Assembly: GCA_028707175.1 (NCBI GenBank) | Contig: JAQTUV010000003.1 | Coordinates: forward strand, 186,001 to 250,000 | DNA from: Sideroxydans sp. | GTDB taxonomy: Bacteria; Pseudomonadota; Gammaproteobacteria; Burkholderiales; Gallionellaceae | Reading direction: 5' to 3' | Length of the DNA: 64,000 nt | In this document: one piece after another, positions 1 to 9,232 of the stretch | Layout: each line of letters begins with the position of its first letter | Numbering within the stretch: the first letter of the stretch is position 1 | Notes under the pieces: model-generated | Databases searched by the model: none | Seen by the model: only the letters and a program-made list of their open reading frames with translations | What the model was told of the DNA's origin: nothing | Translations under genes and position numbers: made by a program

Positions 1-750
1 CAAGAGGATGGCGAAGAGAAGGCGGGGAGTAAAAAGCCCTCGCGCGAAATTTCGGTCGATCAAATACGCAGCTTATCCAGCTTTGCCAATTTATCTGCTC
101 ACTGCGGGGGATATCGCATTGTTGTCATCTCCCCAGCGGAGTCGATGAATAACAACGCGGCCAATTCGCTACTGAAGACCTTAGAAGAGCCTAGCGAAAA
201 ATTGTTATTTTTGCTTGTTACTCATAAACCGCAGCAACTGCTTCCTACTATATTAAGTCGTTGCCTGAGTTTTAACATCAACACCCCATCGAGTGAGATG
301 GGGCTGACGTGGCTCAAGCAACAAGGCGTAAAGAATCCACAACAGGCACTTTCCCAAACAGGATTTGCCCCCTTGCAAGCCTTGAGTTGGGCTGAATTAG
401 GCGAGGGGGCGGAAGAGCGTAGCATTCTTCTGTCGGGCATTTACCACCCAAGCAAGATGGATGCACTTGGATTGGCTGAATCATTACAAAAAAGCCCAGC
501 CATCAATGTCATACATTGTTTGCAGCAATGGGTGCATGACCTTGCCAGTGCAAAATTGACAGGCACGGTGCGTTACTTTCCCGAACAAACTGAATTACTG
601 CTCAAACTTTCTGCTGGCACAGTAGTGCACGACTTATTGCGTTATCAAAAAGAATTGAAAGAAGCACGTCGAGCCGCATTTCATCCACTCAATCCAAAAC
701 TTGTCTTGGAAGGTCTATTGATCTCCTATCGTCAGCTCTTTGTAGCCTAG
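1..750 (+). CDS. holB: DNA polymerase III subunit delta' (C-terminal part; 5' end outside window)
   Basis: Frame is open from base 1 (QEDGEEKAGSKKPSREISVDQIRSL...) into AANSLLKTLEEPSEKLLFLLVTHKPQQLLPTILSRC, typical of delta'/clamp-loader AAA+; followed by tatD. Confidence 0.92.
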   Translation, partial: QEDGEEKAGSKKPSREISVDQIRSLSSFANLSAHCGGYRIVVISPAESMNNNAANSLLKTLEEPSEKLLFLLVTHKPQQLLPTILSRCLSFNINTPSSEMGLTWLKQQGVKNPQQALSQTGFAPLQALSWAELGEGAEERSILLSGIYHPSKMDALGLAESLQKSPAINVIHCLQQWVHDLASAKLTGTVRYFPEQTELLLKLSAGTVVHDLLRYQKELKEARRAAFHPLNPKLVLEGLLISYRQLFVA

Positions 751-757
751 AAAAATT

Positions 758-1531
758 ATGTTCATAGATTCCCATTGCCACCTAAATTTTCCGGCCTTAC
801 TTGATGATTTAGAATCAATTTTTGAGAACATGAGGCACAATCAGGTCACTCATGCGCTGTGTGTTTCAGTTGAAATAGCCACCTTTCCGGATGTGCTTGC
901 ATTAGCCGAAAGTCACAGGAATTTATATGCTTCCGTAGGGGTGCATCCTGACTATGAACTCGAGCAAGAGCCAACGCAGGCTGAATTAGTTAAGCTCGCG
1001 CAACATCCTAAAGTGATCGCCATCGGTGAAACTGGTTTGGACTATTACCGACTGACTGGCGACTTAGACTGGCAGCGTGAGCGTTTTCGCACCCATATCC
1101 GCGCAGCCAAGGAATGTGACAAGCCCCTCATCATCCACACCCGATCTGCTGCGGCTGACACACTTAGAATCATGTCCGAGGAAGATGCAGGCAAAGCCGG
1201 AGGGGTGATGCATTGTTTCACCGAGAATCTGGATGTGGCCTATGCAGCCATCGAACTTGGGTTCTATATTTCGTTTTCCGGCATCCTGACATTCAAGAAC
1301 GCGACACAGATCAAAGAGGTCGCCCAAAACATCCCGCTGGAAAAGATGCTGATCGAGACCGATTCGCCGTATCTAGCACCGACACCATACCGTGGCAAAA
1401 CGAATCAACCAGCCTATGTGAAGCACGTGGCTGAAGAGATTGCTAAATTGAGAAACATTTCTTTGCAGGAAGTTGGCGAAGCAACTAGTCACAATTTCAA
1501 TCAACTTTTCCATAAGCAAGTATCCAACTGA
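758..1531 (+). CDS. TatD family hydrolase/DNase
   Basis: MFIDSHCHLNFP..., GETGLDYYR, HTRSA, ETDSPYLAP motifs of the TatD family. Confidence 0.95.
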   Translation: MFIDSHCHLNFPALLDDLESIFENMRHNQVTHALCVSVEIATFPDVLALAESHRNLYASVGVHPDYELEQEPTQAELVKLAQHPKVIAIGETGLDYYRLTGDLDWQRERFRTHIRAAKECDKPLIIHTRSAAADTLRIMSEEDAGKAGGVMHCFTENLDVAYAAIELGFYISFSGILTFKNATQIKEVAQNIPLEKMLIETDSPYLAPTPYRGKTNQPAYVKHVAEEIAKLRNISLQEVGEATSHNFNQLFHKQVSN

Positions 1532-1568
1532 TGACATAGTGAAGATAACTTGCTCATGTTCTAGAACG

Positions 1569-2315
1569 CTATTCCGTGAGAACGTCCTTCAATAATTCTC
1601 GAGCGGGATCCAGTGAAGCAGAGTTAATTGCCTCAAGATTTTGAAATCCCAATTCGGTCAAAATTGCACGGCCTTTAGGGTCCGTATTCATACCGATTAG
1701 TACACTGCGTACTTGATCAATTCGATCCGCCCAAGTTGGCCCCACACAGAAACAGTGGAATGCAGTGCCATCACGGCTTTCTGAAAGTACTTCAAGTTCT
1801 GCTTTGGTTGTCGCCGACAAACCGCGCCAAGTTTCATTGAAAACAAAACCGGCATGAGCATCCCCCTTCAAAACGGCTTGCGCTGCCTTTAGATGCGTTC
1901 CTGTGTAGTGGTAACGTACTCTGGACTCTTCCAGCCCGATCTTTGGCAATAGGGTTCGCCCGAGCGGGTGAACGATCAATTTATCAGTAGCTGAGGCAAT
2001 CACCACCTCGCCCCCCTCGGGTATTCCCCTTTGTTTATGTACTACCAGCAGGGTTTCATCGTACAAATCAGAAGCTTTGGCGACAGGTAAAAATCCCTTA
2101 CGTTCAGCAAACATCAAAGCAGAGTAGGGGTTGGCATAAACTATTTGATAGTTACCATCCAGCACTGCATTGCGCTCTTCGATGAAGGTGTCAGATGGTT
2201 TGAAATTGATGTTCTCGCTAAGCATACGCTGCAAATAACTATTCAATACGAACCAGCCAAGCAAATTCTTCGCTGTGTCATGCGGACAAACGGATAGAAA
2301 TGAACTTGTGCTCAT
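1569..2315 (-). CDS. PhnD-like (phosphate/phosphonate-type) substrate-binding domain protein, no evident signal peptide
   Basis: ERNAVLDGNYQIVYANPYSALMF, LKAAQAVLKGDAHAGFVFNETW pattern of PhnD/SBP-like proteins; N-terminus MSTSSFLSVCPHDTAKN is not signal-like. Confidence 0.65.
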   Translation of the reverse strand: MSTSSFLSVCPHDTAKNLLGWFVLNSYLQRMLSENINFKPSDTFIEERNAVLDGNYQIVYANPYSALMFAERKGFLPVAKASDLYDETLLVVHKQRGIPEGGEVVIASATDKLIVHPLGRTLLPKIGLEESRVRYHYTGTHLKAAQAVLKGDAHAGFVFNETWRGLSATTKAELEVLSESRDGTAFHCFCVGPTWADRIDQVRSVLIGMNTDPKGRAILTELGFQNLEAINSASLDPARELLKDVLTE

Positions 2316-2445
2316 AACGTGGATAACTCCTGGTAAAGGTTGATTTAGTCAGTGGCAGATGGCTATTTTGTTTGCATGAAACAAGGCTAATTTAGGTGAG
2401 TTACTGCCTGGAATGTAGGCCGTACACTTTCCTCAGCGCAATGTT

Positions 2446-2808
2446 CTAAAGCAATTTAGCAAGGCTGTCGGATGCGCGACGAGCATCGAGGAAAATCAGC
2501 CCAAGTTTGGCTGTGGGGCGTGCCACCACCGACAATACAGCGTCCGGTCCGGCATGGGCCATCAGAATGTAGCCGTTCTTGCCTTTGACCATCACTTGTT
2601 CAAGTGCTCCGCACCCAAGTTCGGTTGAGCTTCGATCACCTAAGGTCAGCATGGCTGCATTCATTGCACCAACCCGATCCTCATCCAAATTGGCGGGTAA
2701 TAGGCTGGCAATAATCAATCCGTCTGTAGAGATTACGGCTGATGCAGTGATATCAGCGGAGCTTCCGTTCAATTCACTCAATACAGAACGTATCATTTCT
2801 TCACGCAT
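2446..2808 (-). CDS. Roadblock/LC7 domain protein (MglB-like)
   Basis: 120 aa; ITASAVISTDGLIIASLLPANLDEDRVGAMNAAMLTLGDRSSTELGCG...VMVKGKNGYILMAHAGPDAVLSVVA is a typical Roadblock/LC7 pattern. Confidence 0.88.
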   Translation of the reverse strand: MREEMIRSVLSELNGSSADITASAVISTDGLIIASLLPANLDEDRVGAMNAAMLTLGDRSSTELGCGALEQVMVKGKNGYILMAHAGPDAVLSVVARPTAKLGLIFLDARRASDSLAKLL

Positions 2809-2845
2809 TTCGATAACTCCTCAATAAAATTAAACATGCAAAAAG

Positions 2846-3496
2846 TTAAACTACCTGTGATTCTTTTGAATAGCGCCTGACCAGCCACCAGATAAAATTG
2901 GTAAATCCCTGTTGATTAAAAGTGGGGCTTCCTTTAATTAACAGTACAAATGCTTGTTGCGAAATTTGTATTGGCCAGTATCCAAGCTGGCTATTACCAG
3001 ATGCATCTACAGTAGCCCATCCAGATGATTGAATACGTAAATTATTGCGTACCATCAATTGATGTCGATGATTGATGCTAGCCATTTCTGCAGCAAGAAC
3101 AGAAAGTTCTTCGACAAGTTCGTGGGGGAACCCAAAGTTTGCTAAATAGAAACCTTCCGCATCTGAAAGCAAGGCGCAGCTTTCATCTGACAGCTTTCCG
3201 AGCAATGGCGGAACATCGATTTCCATGTTGAGTTCTGGTGCAACGCTCGGCTCATTTTTCCCCTCAATCCAGCCAACACTTTGCATGCGGTACAAGAGTT
3301 CAAGAGCATTTAAGCGGGGTTCTTTTGGGAAAAGTCTATTGAGCAATTCATCATCCAATAACGGAGATTTCTGTAATCTTAGTAATGCCTCGATTAAATT
3401 TTGAGCAGCATCATCTCTACTTCCCGTGGCGGCATAGTAGGCGCCTGATGGGGTGACGGTTACATACCTACCTGATACTAAAGAGTAATTAGACAT
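2846..3496 (-). CDS. Hypothetical protein; possible winged-helix plus Roadblock-like C-terminal region
   Basis: ORF from MSNYSLV; overlaps the upstream kinase-GTPase stop by 8 nt; CALLSDAEGFYLANFGFPHELVEELSVLAAEMASI resembles the Roadblock pattern of the neighbouring gene. Confidence 0.6.
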   Translation of the reverse strand: MSNYSLVSGRYVTVTPSGAYYAATGSRDDAAQNLIEALLRLQKSPLLDDELLNRLFPKEPRLNALELLYRMQSVGWIEGKNEPSVAPELNMEIDVPPLLGKLSDESCALLSDAEGFYLANFGFPHELVEELSVLAAEMASINHRHQLMVRNNLRIQSSGWATVDASGNSQLGYWPIQISQQAFVLLIKGSPTFNQQGFTNFIWWLVRRYSKESQVV

Positions 3497-4988
3497 TGTA
3501 ATCCTGTACTCCGGGGTCAATTGAATAAAGAAGTGCTTGAACTAGCATGGACATGTCTCGCTTACTCCGAGCATCTATTTCAAATACTGGGGGATTGATT
3601 TTAAATGGGCGCTTTTTATCCAAGAGAGCCCGGTGATAATCTTCTATCGTTGTTGCGCCCCCAGAGTCCATAAAATTCACTCCGATTACCACTTTCGTTT
3701 TTGCGATCAGTTCGCTAAAAACTTGGAGATAAAATTCCAAATCGTCCAAAGGCGATTTGCTTGAATTGTCAATTAATAGCACGAGCCCTAACGCCCCTTT
3801 TTGCAGAATATCCCACATAAAATCAAAACGCTCTTGCCCGGGGGTCCCAAAGAGATGGACGCGTTCAGTTTCATTTAATTTCATTATTCCGTAGTCCATT
3901 GCCACGGTTGTCGCCGCTTTCTTCAAGCGCGTCATATCACTGGCCATCTGGTCTGTTCCAATTACAGATGTGTCACTCAACACGGATATTGCAGTGGTTT
4001 TTCCTGCACCTACTGGGCCACAAAATACTATTTTGTGATTGCGCACAGCCTGTCTCGGCTTATAAGTGAATATTGAAGAAATAGTCACGCCGCTCAAAGT
4101 GACGCTCATCCGCTCAAGAAATTGTCCGACCGTCTGAGGACGAGCCTCTTGCTTGAGCGATAACGCCCAATCGATGGCTTTTAAGAATTCGGGATTGTAT
4201 TTACCTTTGGCAATCAAACTGGCTGGAGGCAATGGGTCAGTTTGGCCTCTCTGTAAAGCATTCAGTCGATTAACTGCATCAGCTGGCGTGCGGCCGGTAA
4301 CACATCGGTATAGCGTAGCTCCTACGCCATATAAATCTGACCATGGCCCCTGTATTCCGTCCGGTGCATATTGTTCTATAGGTGCGTAACCTGGTGTTAA
4401 TACACATTCCCCACTTTGGCTCGTGGAGCCAAACTCTAGTCTTGCCGCACCAAAGTCCAGCAATATGGGCGTGCCATCATTACGCAAATAGATATTGCTA
4501 GGTTTGATATCACGATGTAGATATTTTTTGCTGTGTACGCTACTTAATCCCTCGAGGATAGGAATAAAAATAGCGCGCAACCGATCTTCGCTTAGCGTTT
4601 CTTTATCTGTATTAAGATATTCGCTTAGGCTTCCACCATCCTCGTAATCCATAACGAAGTATGCTGTGCCGTTTGATGTAAAGTATCGCAATACCCTGAT
4701 TATATTGGAATGCTTAAACTGCGCGAGTATACGAACCTCTTCAATGAACGCATTAAGTCCAAATTGGTAGTAATCGACATCCTCTCCTGGCTTCGGCTTA
4801 ACTTGATTTCCTTCTCGCTCAACCAATTCAGAAGGAAAGAATTCTTTGATGGCGACAGGCGTATTGAGGTTGTTATCCCATCCCTTATAGGTAATTCCGA
4901 ACGTTCCTATCCCCAAAACTCGCTCCAGTCGGTATTCCTCAAGAATGAAACCTTCTGGCAGTGAATTGATAGTTGATGCATAACTCAT
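3489..4988 (-). CDS. Serine/threonine protein kinase fused to C-terminal small GTPase domain
   Basis: Kinase: GIGTFGITYKG, VAIKEFFP, HRDIKPSN, LLDFGAA, TPGYAPIEQY. GTPase: GPVGAGKT P-loop, HLFGTPGQERF (G3), VNFMD (G4-like). Confidence 0.93.
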   Translation of the reverse strand: MSYASTINSLPEGFILEEYRLERVLGIGTFGITYKGWDNNLNTPVAIKEFFPSELVEREGNQVKPKPGEDVDYYQFGLNAFIEEVRILAQFKHSNIIRVLRYFTSNGTAYFVMDYEDGGSLSEYLNTDKETLSEDRLRAIFIPILEGLSSVHSKKYLHRDIKPSNIYLRNDGTPILLDFGAARLEFGSTSQSGECVLTPGYAPIEQYAPDGIQGPWSDLYGVGATLYRCVTGRTPADAVNRLNALQRGQTDPLPPASLIAKGKYNPEFLKAIDWALSLKQEARPQTVGQFLERMSVTLSGVTISSIFTYKPRQAVRNHKIVFCGPVGAGKTTAISVLSDTSVIGTDQMASDMTRLKKAATTVAMDYGIMKLNETERVHLFGTPGQERFDFMWDILQKGALGLVLLIDNSSKSPLDDLEFYLQVFSELIAKTKVVIGVNFMDSGGATTIEDYHRALLDKKRPFKINPPVFEIDARSKRDMSMLVQALLYSIDPGVQDYNV

Positions 4989-6205
4989 GACAAGTACCTT
5001 CTCAAATGCCCCATCATTCGGCCCAATAGCTTGCGGTTATTTTGCTCAGTCAACTTGACTGGCTGCTCTATCAATAAGTCTGATTTACGCTTTGCCTCTC
5101 CCATAAGTCCAATCGTATGGGCTGCGCTGAAATACGCAAACACATGGCGTTGAGGGATCGCTAATGCTTCAGCAATACCTTGAAGCGTCATAGGATGCTC
5201 CTCAACGAGCAAAGCGGATATACGCATAGCATCGGGAAGTTCCAGTAGGCGTGTTAAGTTAGGCCAGTGTCGAAGGAAGACTCGATCCTGTAGTTTTATA
5301 CTGGAGGGAAGTTTGCCGCAATATGACCACGCCGATAACTTCCAAAGCAGTGACTCTATTGCTTCACTCGAAGCGTTATCCATCTCTGGAGGAGGAAGAG
5401 TCACTGGCTCTATTTGAAGGCTATCCGTTGGAAATTCCTTCCCGCAGAACCGTTGCAACATATCATCCTTGATGGTGCTCTTTATAGTTTGCTGCTGGGG
5501 TAATAGTAAAAACAGCGGAACACTTTTTAGTCTGATCAGCATTGGTTTTTGCTGGTGCAGGGCTTCCGTTTTTGCCTGTAAAACCGTCCCCAGCAGGCGA
5601 TTATCCATTGAAACAAAGAGACCTGAAACTTGTGCTTGATTTTCAAAATCAATGTCTTCAGCCTCTCCGCATACAGCCTTGAACTCTTCTGTGTGAGTTG
5701 GAAATGCCTTTAATTCCATGGTGATAGACATGTCTAAATCTTGTGCAAGAACATGCACCTTTTGGACTTCAGGTTCAGGCGTGATTGCCAATTCAATTGG
5801 CGAATCATTTACTGCAGCAAGCGTGGGTTGAAGCATCGGGGGGGGGCTAATACGCTGGACTGACTTTTCAGGCTGACTACGTAAGTGGTCTGACACCCGC
5901 TTCATAGTTGCGCAAAATTCGGGGATTTTGATGGGCTTGATCATCACCTCATCGGCGCTTTCAATATTCCCTTCTTTGACAGAAAGGGCAATTGCAAAGC
6001 GTTCTGGATTTTTGCTCCTATATTTTCTCAATAATTCTTGAGCCCCGACCGCATCCCAATCAATAATCACCGCAACAGCCGAATCATCTACGGATAACTG
6101 GCAAACATCTTTTGCTGGCCCCTTCATCACCATAACCAACGTATCTAACATTCGTTGGTTAAAACCAATGAGGTCAATTTTGATGGGTTCGCTATTACCC
6201 ATCAT
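4985..6205 (-). CDS. Hypothetical protein with degenerate receiver-like N-terminus and possible C-terminal winged helix
   Basis: AVIIDWDAVGAQELLRKYRSKNPERFAIALS...ADEVMIKPIKIPEF resembles REC strand 3 to the K-P motif; C-term PMTLQGIAEALAIPQRHVFAYFSAAHTIGLM is HTH-like; 4-nt overlaps with both neighbours. Confidence 0.55.
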   Translation of the reverse strand: MMGNSEPIKIDLIGFNQRMLDTLVMVMKGPAKDVCQLSVDDSAVAVIIDWDAVGAQELLRKYRSKNPERFAIALSVKEGNIESADEVMIKPIKIPEFCATMKRVSDHLRSQPEKSVQRISPPPMLQPTLAAVNDSPIELAITPEPEVQKVHVLAQDLDMSITMELKAFPTHTEEFKAVCGEAEDIDFENQAQVSGLFVSMDNRLLGTVLQAKTEALHQQKPMLIRLKSVPLFLLLPQQQTIKSTIKDDMLQRFCGKEFPTDSLQIEPVTLPPPEMDNASSEAIESLLWKLSAWSYCGKLPSSIKLQDRVFLRHWPNLTRLLELPDAMRISALLVEEHPMTLQGIAEALAIPQRHVFAYFSAAHTIGLMGEAKRKSDLLIEQPVKLTEQNNRKLLGRMMGHLRRYLS

Positions 6206-6894
6206 TGATGCCCCTTCAATCCTTCAAGTACATCATCCCAAAGTCTATTTACCTCGGTATTGGATATGTTCAGCTTGGGGCGAAGAAGTAGGGCGGCTTC
6301 GTAATTTTGCGACCGCCTATATATCTCCAGCAATTCAGTTGTTAGAGCCCAATTGTCTGGCTCATCCGTCAAAGCTTTTTCAAGTAGACACTGGGCAAGT
6401 TCAACTTGGCCGTTTTCAAGATAGTCACGCACCTCACCCAGTACATTAATCTCGTTTTTCTGAACCGCAGCATGGTGCCGGACAATCAAAGTTTCGGCAT
6501 ACGAGGTTCTGGAGACTTCATTCAGGGCGGCCTGACTCAACAGCATAGCTATCTGCTGAGATGAAAGCTTCGTATTACATTTTTCAAGCAACCCCATTCT
6601 CAGGCTTTCACCTTTTTCACCTAATACTTTGAATAAGCTTAATAAAGCCTCATACATTTGCTCCGTTTTCCCGTCGGCGAGTGTTAATGAAACTATTCGA
6701 ATATGCGAAAGCAAATCGAGAGGGTTTCTTGTGATGCGATGCCGTAAATAGCCGAGGTATCGATGGTGCAAATTGGCAGAGGGTAATTGGGGGCAAAGTT
6801 TATTTCCGCTGTCAAAGAACATCGGTTCCCAAAGATCCGTATAAAAATCTTCTGGTTTTAGGTTTTCACTTCGTACGAGCGAATAATTAGTCAT
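6202..6894 (-). CDS. Hypothetical helical/TPR-like repeat protein
   Basis: NGQVELAQCLLEKALTDEPDNWALTTELLEIYRRSQNYEAALLLRP is TPR-like; start chosen at MTNYSLV. Confidence 0.55.
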   Translation of the reverse strand: MTNYSLVRSENLKPEDFYTDLWEPMFFDSGNKLCPQLPSANLHHRYLGYLRHRITRNPLDLLSHIRIVSLTLADGKTEQMYEALLSLFKVLGEKGESLRMGLLEKCNTKLSSQQIAMLLSQAALNEVSRTSYAETLIVRHHAAVQKNEINVLGEVRDYLENGQVELAQCLLEKALTDEPDNWALTTELLEIYRRSQNYEAALLLRPKLNISNTEVNRLWDDVLEGLKGHQ

Positions 6895-7267
6895 GCTACA
6901 TCCCAATGATTATGGAGTAATTCACTATCCGTAGTGAATTAGCAACATTTTGTCCGTCTTTTGCTAACTTACCAAAAATCTGTACATTTCCCCAATCCTT
7001 AGGTCTGATTTATCAAACCGACAAGCGGAATGCTTAATAGATTTTAAGGAGTGTATATGTCAGGCTGAGGTAAATATCATATCTTAAATGCGCATAATGT
7101 ATATTATGTAAAATGAATAATAATGAGGTGGATTTTGATTGGACGAATACGAGTTTCAAGTATTCACCTAGGCACTCCTCGCTAAATTAGTTGCTTCAAA
7201 TTCCGAGTCTAGATAATATGAAGAACGGTCGTTCTGTATCGCATTACCACTAAAGTACATCGCAAAA

Positions 7268-9232
7268 ATGGCAAATAATAAATACGACGAATCTAGTTTT
7301 AAAGTTTTACGCGGTCTAGAACCTGTCCGCCAGCGTCCTGGGATGTACACCAATCTGGAATCTCCCAACCATCTCATCGCCGAAGTCGTGGATAACGCTT
7401 GTGATGAAGCCTTGGCGAATTTCGCCAAAAATATCAGTGTCATCGCCCATGCCGACGGTTCGGTATCTGTGCAAGATGATGGACGCGGCATTCCTGTGGG
7501 TATTCATGCCGAAGAAGGCATATCCGTCGTTGAGGTGGCTTACACCGTTCTGCACTCCGGCGGCAAGTTCGACAAGGATTCCGGCGGTGCTTATAAATTC
7601 GCAGGCGGCTTGCATGGGGTGGGTGTGGCAGTCACCAATGCCCTATCCCTCAAATTAGAAGTCACCGTACATCGCGATGGTGGCGAACACTTCATCCGCT
7701 TCATCAATGGGGTGGCGGCTGCACCATTAGCGCGTGTGGCGGATTGCCCTAAAAAACGTAGCGGCACGATGGTGCGTGCGTGGCCGGACTCGAAATATTT
7801 TGATGTGCCCAATGTCATTCTGCCGCAGCTGGAACGCGCCTTGCGTTCCAAGGCGGTTTTATTACCCGGCGTAAAGGTCAGCCTATTCACTGAAAAAACC
7901 GGCGAGACCCGCACTTGGACGTATCCCGATGGCTTGCGCGGCTACTTGAATGAAGCCATGGCAGAACAAGAAATGGCTGTGCCAATCTTTGCTATGGAGA
8001 AATTCATCCCTAAGGGCGGCGACAGTGGTTATGCCGAAGGTGAAGGGGCTGCTTGGGCAATCGTGTGGTCGGCTGAAGGTGCGATTGTGCGCGAATCCTA
8101 TGTCAACCTCATCCCCACTTGGTCGGGTGGAACACATGATTCCGGCTTGCGGGATGGCGTCTTCAATGCGGTGAAAAGCTTTGCCGAACTGCATGGCTTA
8201 TTACCTAAAGGCGTTAAATTAGTCCCAGAAGATGTGTTCTCACGCGCTAGCTTTGTGTTGTCTGCCAAGGTACTCGATCCACAATTCCAAGGCCAAACCA
8301 AAGACAAGCTGGTGTCGCGTGATGCCTTGCGACTAGTGTCTTTAATGGTGAAAGACCCGCTCGATTTGTGGCTGAACGAGCACATAGACTTCGGTAAACG
8401 CATCACCGAACTCGCCATTCAACAAGCGCAAACCCGACTCCGCTCGGCACAAAAGGTAGAAAAGAAGAAAGGCTCGTCCGTTGCTGTCTTACCGGGCAAG
8501 CTCACCGATTGCAGTTCCAGCGATTCCACGCGCACCGAACTCTTCTTGGTTGAGGGTGACTCTGCGGGTGGTTCTGCTAAACAAGGCCGCAACAAAGAGT
8601 TTCAAGCCGTCTTGCCCCTGCGCGGTAAAGTGCTCAACACCTTCGAAGTCGAAAAAGACCGTCTGTTTGCCAACAACGAAATCCACGACATCTCAGTCGC
8701 CATCGGGGTTGATCCACATGGCCCAGAAGACAAAGTCGACTTATCAGGCATGCGTTACAACGGCATCTACATCATGGCCGATGCCGATGTTGACGGCGCG
8801 CACATCTCCACCCTGCTGCTAACTTTATTCTTCCGCCACTTCTACCAAGTAGTGTTGGCGGGGAAAATCTATCTCGCGCAACCGCCCCTATTCCGCGTCG
8901 ATGTGCCTGCACATGGCAAAAAGCCCATTCGCAAGATTTATGCACTCAACGAAGGTGAACTCTCTGGCATCGAAGATCGCTTGCGCCAAGAAAAGGTGCG
9001 CGAAGGCAGTTGGAGCATCTCGCGCTTCAAAGGCTTGGGCGAAATGAATGCCGAACAACTGTGGGACACCACGCTCAATCCAGACACCCGCCGCTCATTG
9101 CGCGTTAATGTTGCTGCAGTGCCGTACCAAGAAAATATGGACATGTTCAACATGTTGATGGGTAAACACGAAGCCTCGACCCGCCGTGCCTGGTTGGAGT
9201 ATCACGGTAATGAAGTCGAGGGGGACATCTAA
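7268..9232 (+). CDS. parE: DNA topoisomerase IV subunit B
   Basis: GHKL ATPase and TOPRIM motifs (VDNACDEAL, GLHGVGVAVTNALS, LFLVEGDSAGGSAKQGR, DADVDGAHI). Confidence 0.96.
   Translation: MANNKYDESSFKVLRGLEPVRQRPGMYTNLESPNHLIAEVVDNACDEALANFAKNISVIAHADGSVSVQDDGRGIPVGIHAEEGISVVEVAYTVLHSGGKFDKDSGGAYKFAGGLHGVGVAVTNALSLKLEVTVHRDGGEHFIRFINGVAAAPLARVADCPKKRSGTMVRAWPDSKYFDVPNVILPQLERALRSKAVLLPGVKVSLFTEKTGETRTWTYPDGLRGYLNEAMAEQEMAVPIFAMEKFIPKGGDSGYAEGEGAAWAIVWSAEGAIVRESYVNLIPTWSGGTHDSGLRDGVFNAVKSFAELHGLLPKGVKLVPEDVFSRASFVLSAKVLDPQFQGQTKDKLVSRDALRLVSLMVKDPLDLWLNEHIDFGKRITELAIQQAQTRLRSAQKVEKKKGSSVAVLPGKLTDCSSSDSTRTELFLVEGDSAGGSAKQGRNKEFQAVLPLRGKVLNTFEVEKDRLFANNEIHDISVAIGVDPHGPEDKVDLSGMRYNGIYIMADADVDGAHISTLLLTLFFRHFYQVVLAGKIYLAQPPLFRVDVPAHGKKPIRKIYALNEGELSGIEDRLRQEKVREGSWSISRFKGLGEMNAEQLWDTTLNPDTRRSLRVNVAAVPYQENMDMFNMLMGKHEASTRRAWLEYHGNEVEGDI

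Noticed and set aside
7168-7491. 107-aa ORF overlapping the parE start region
   Set aside because: Antisense to parE N-terminus and its leader; no support
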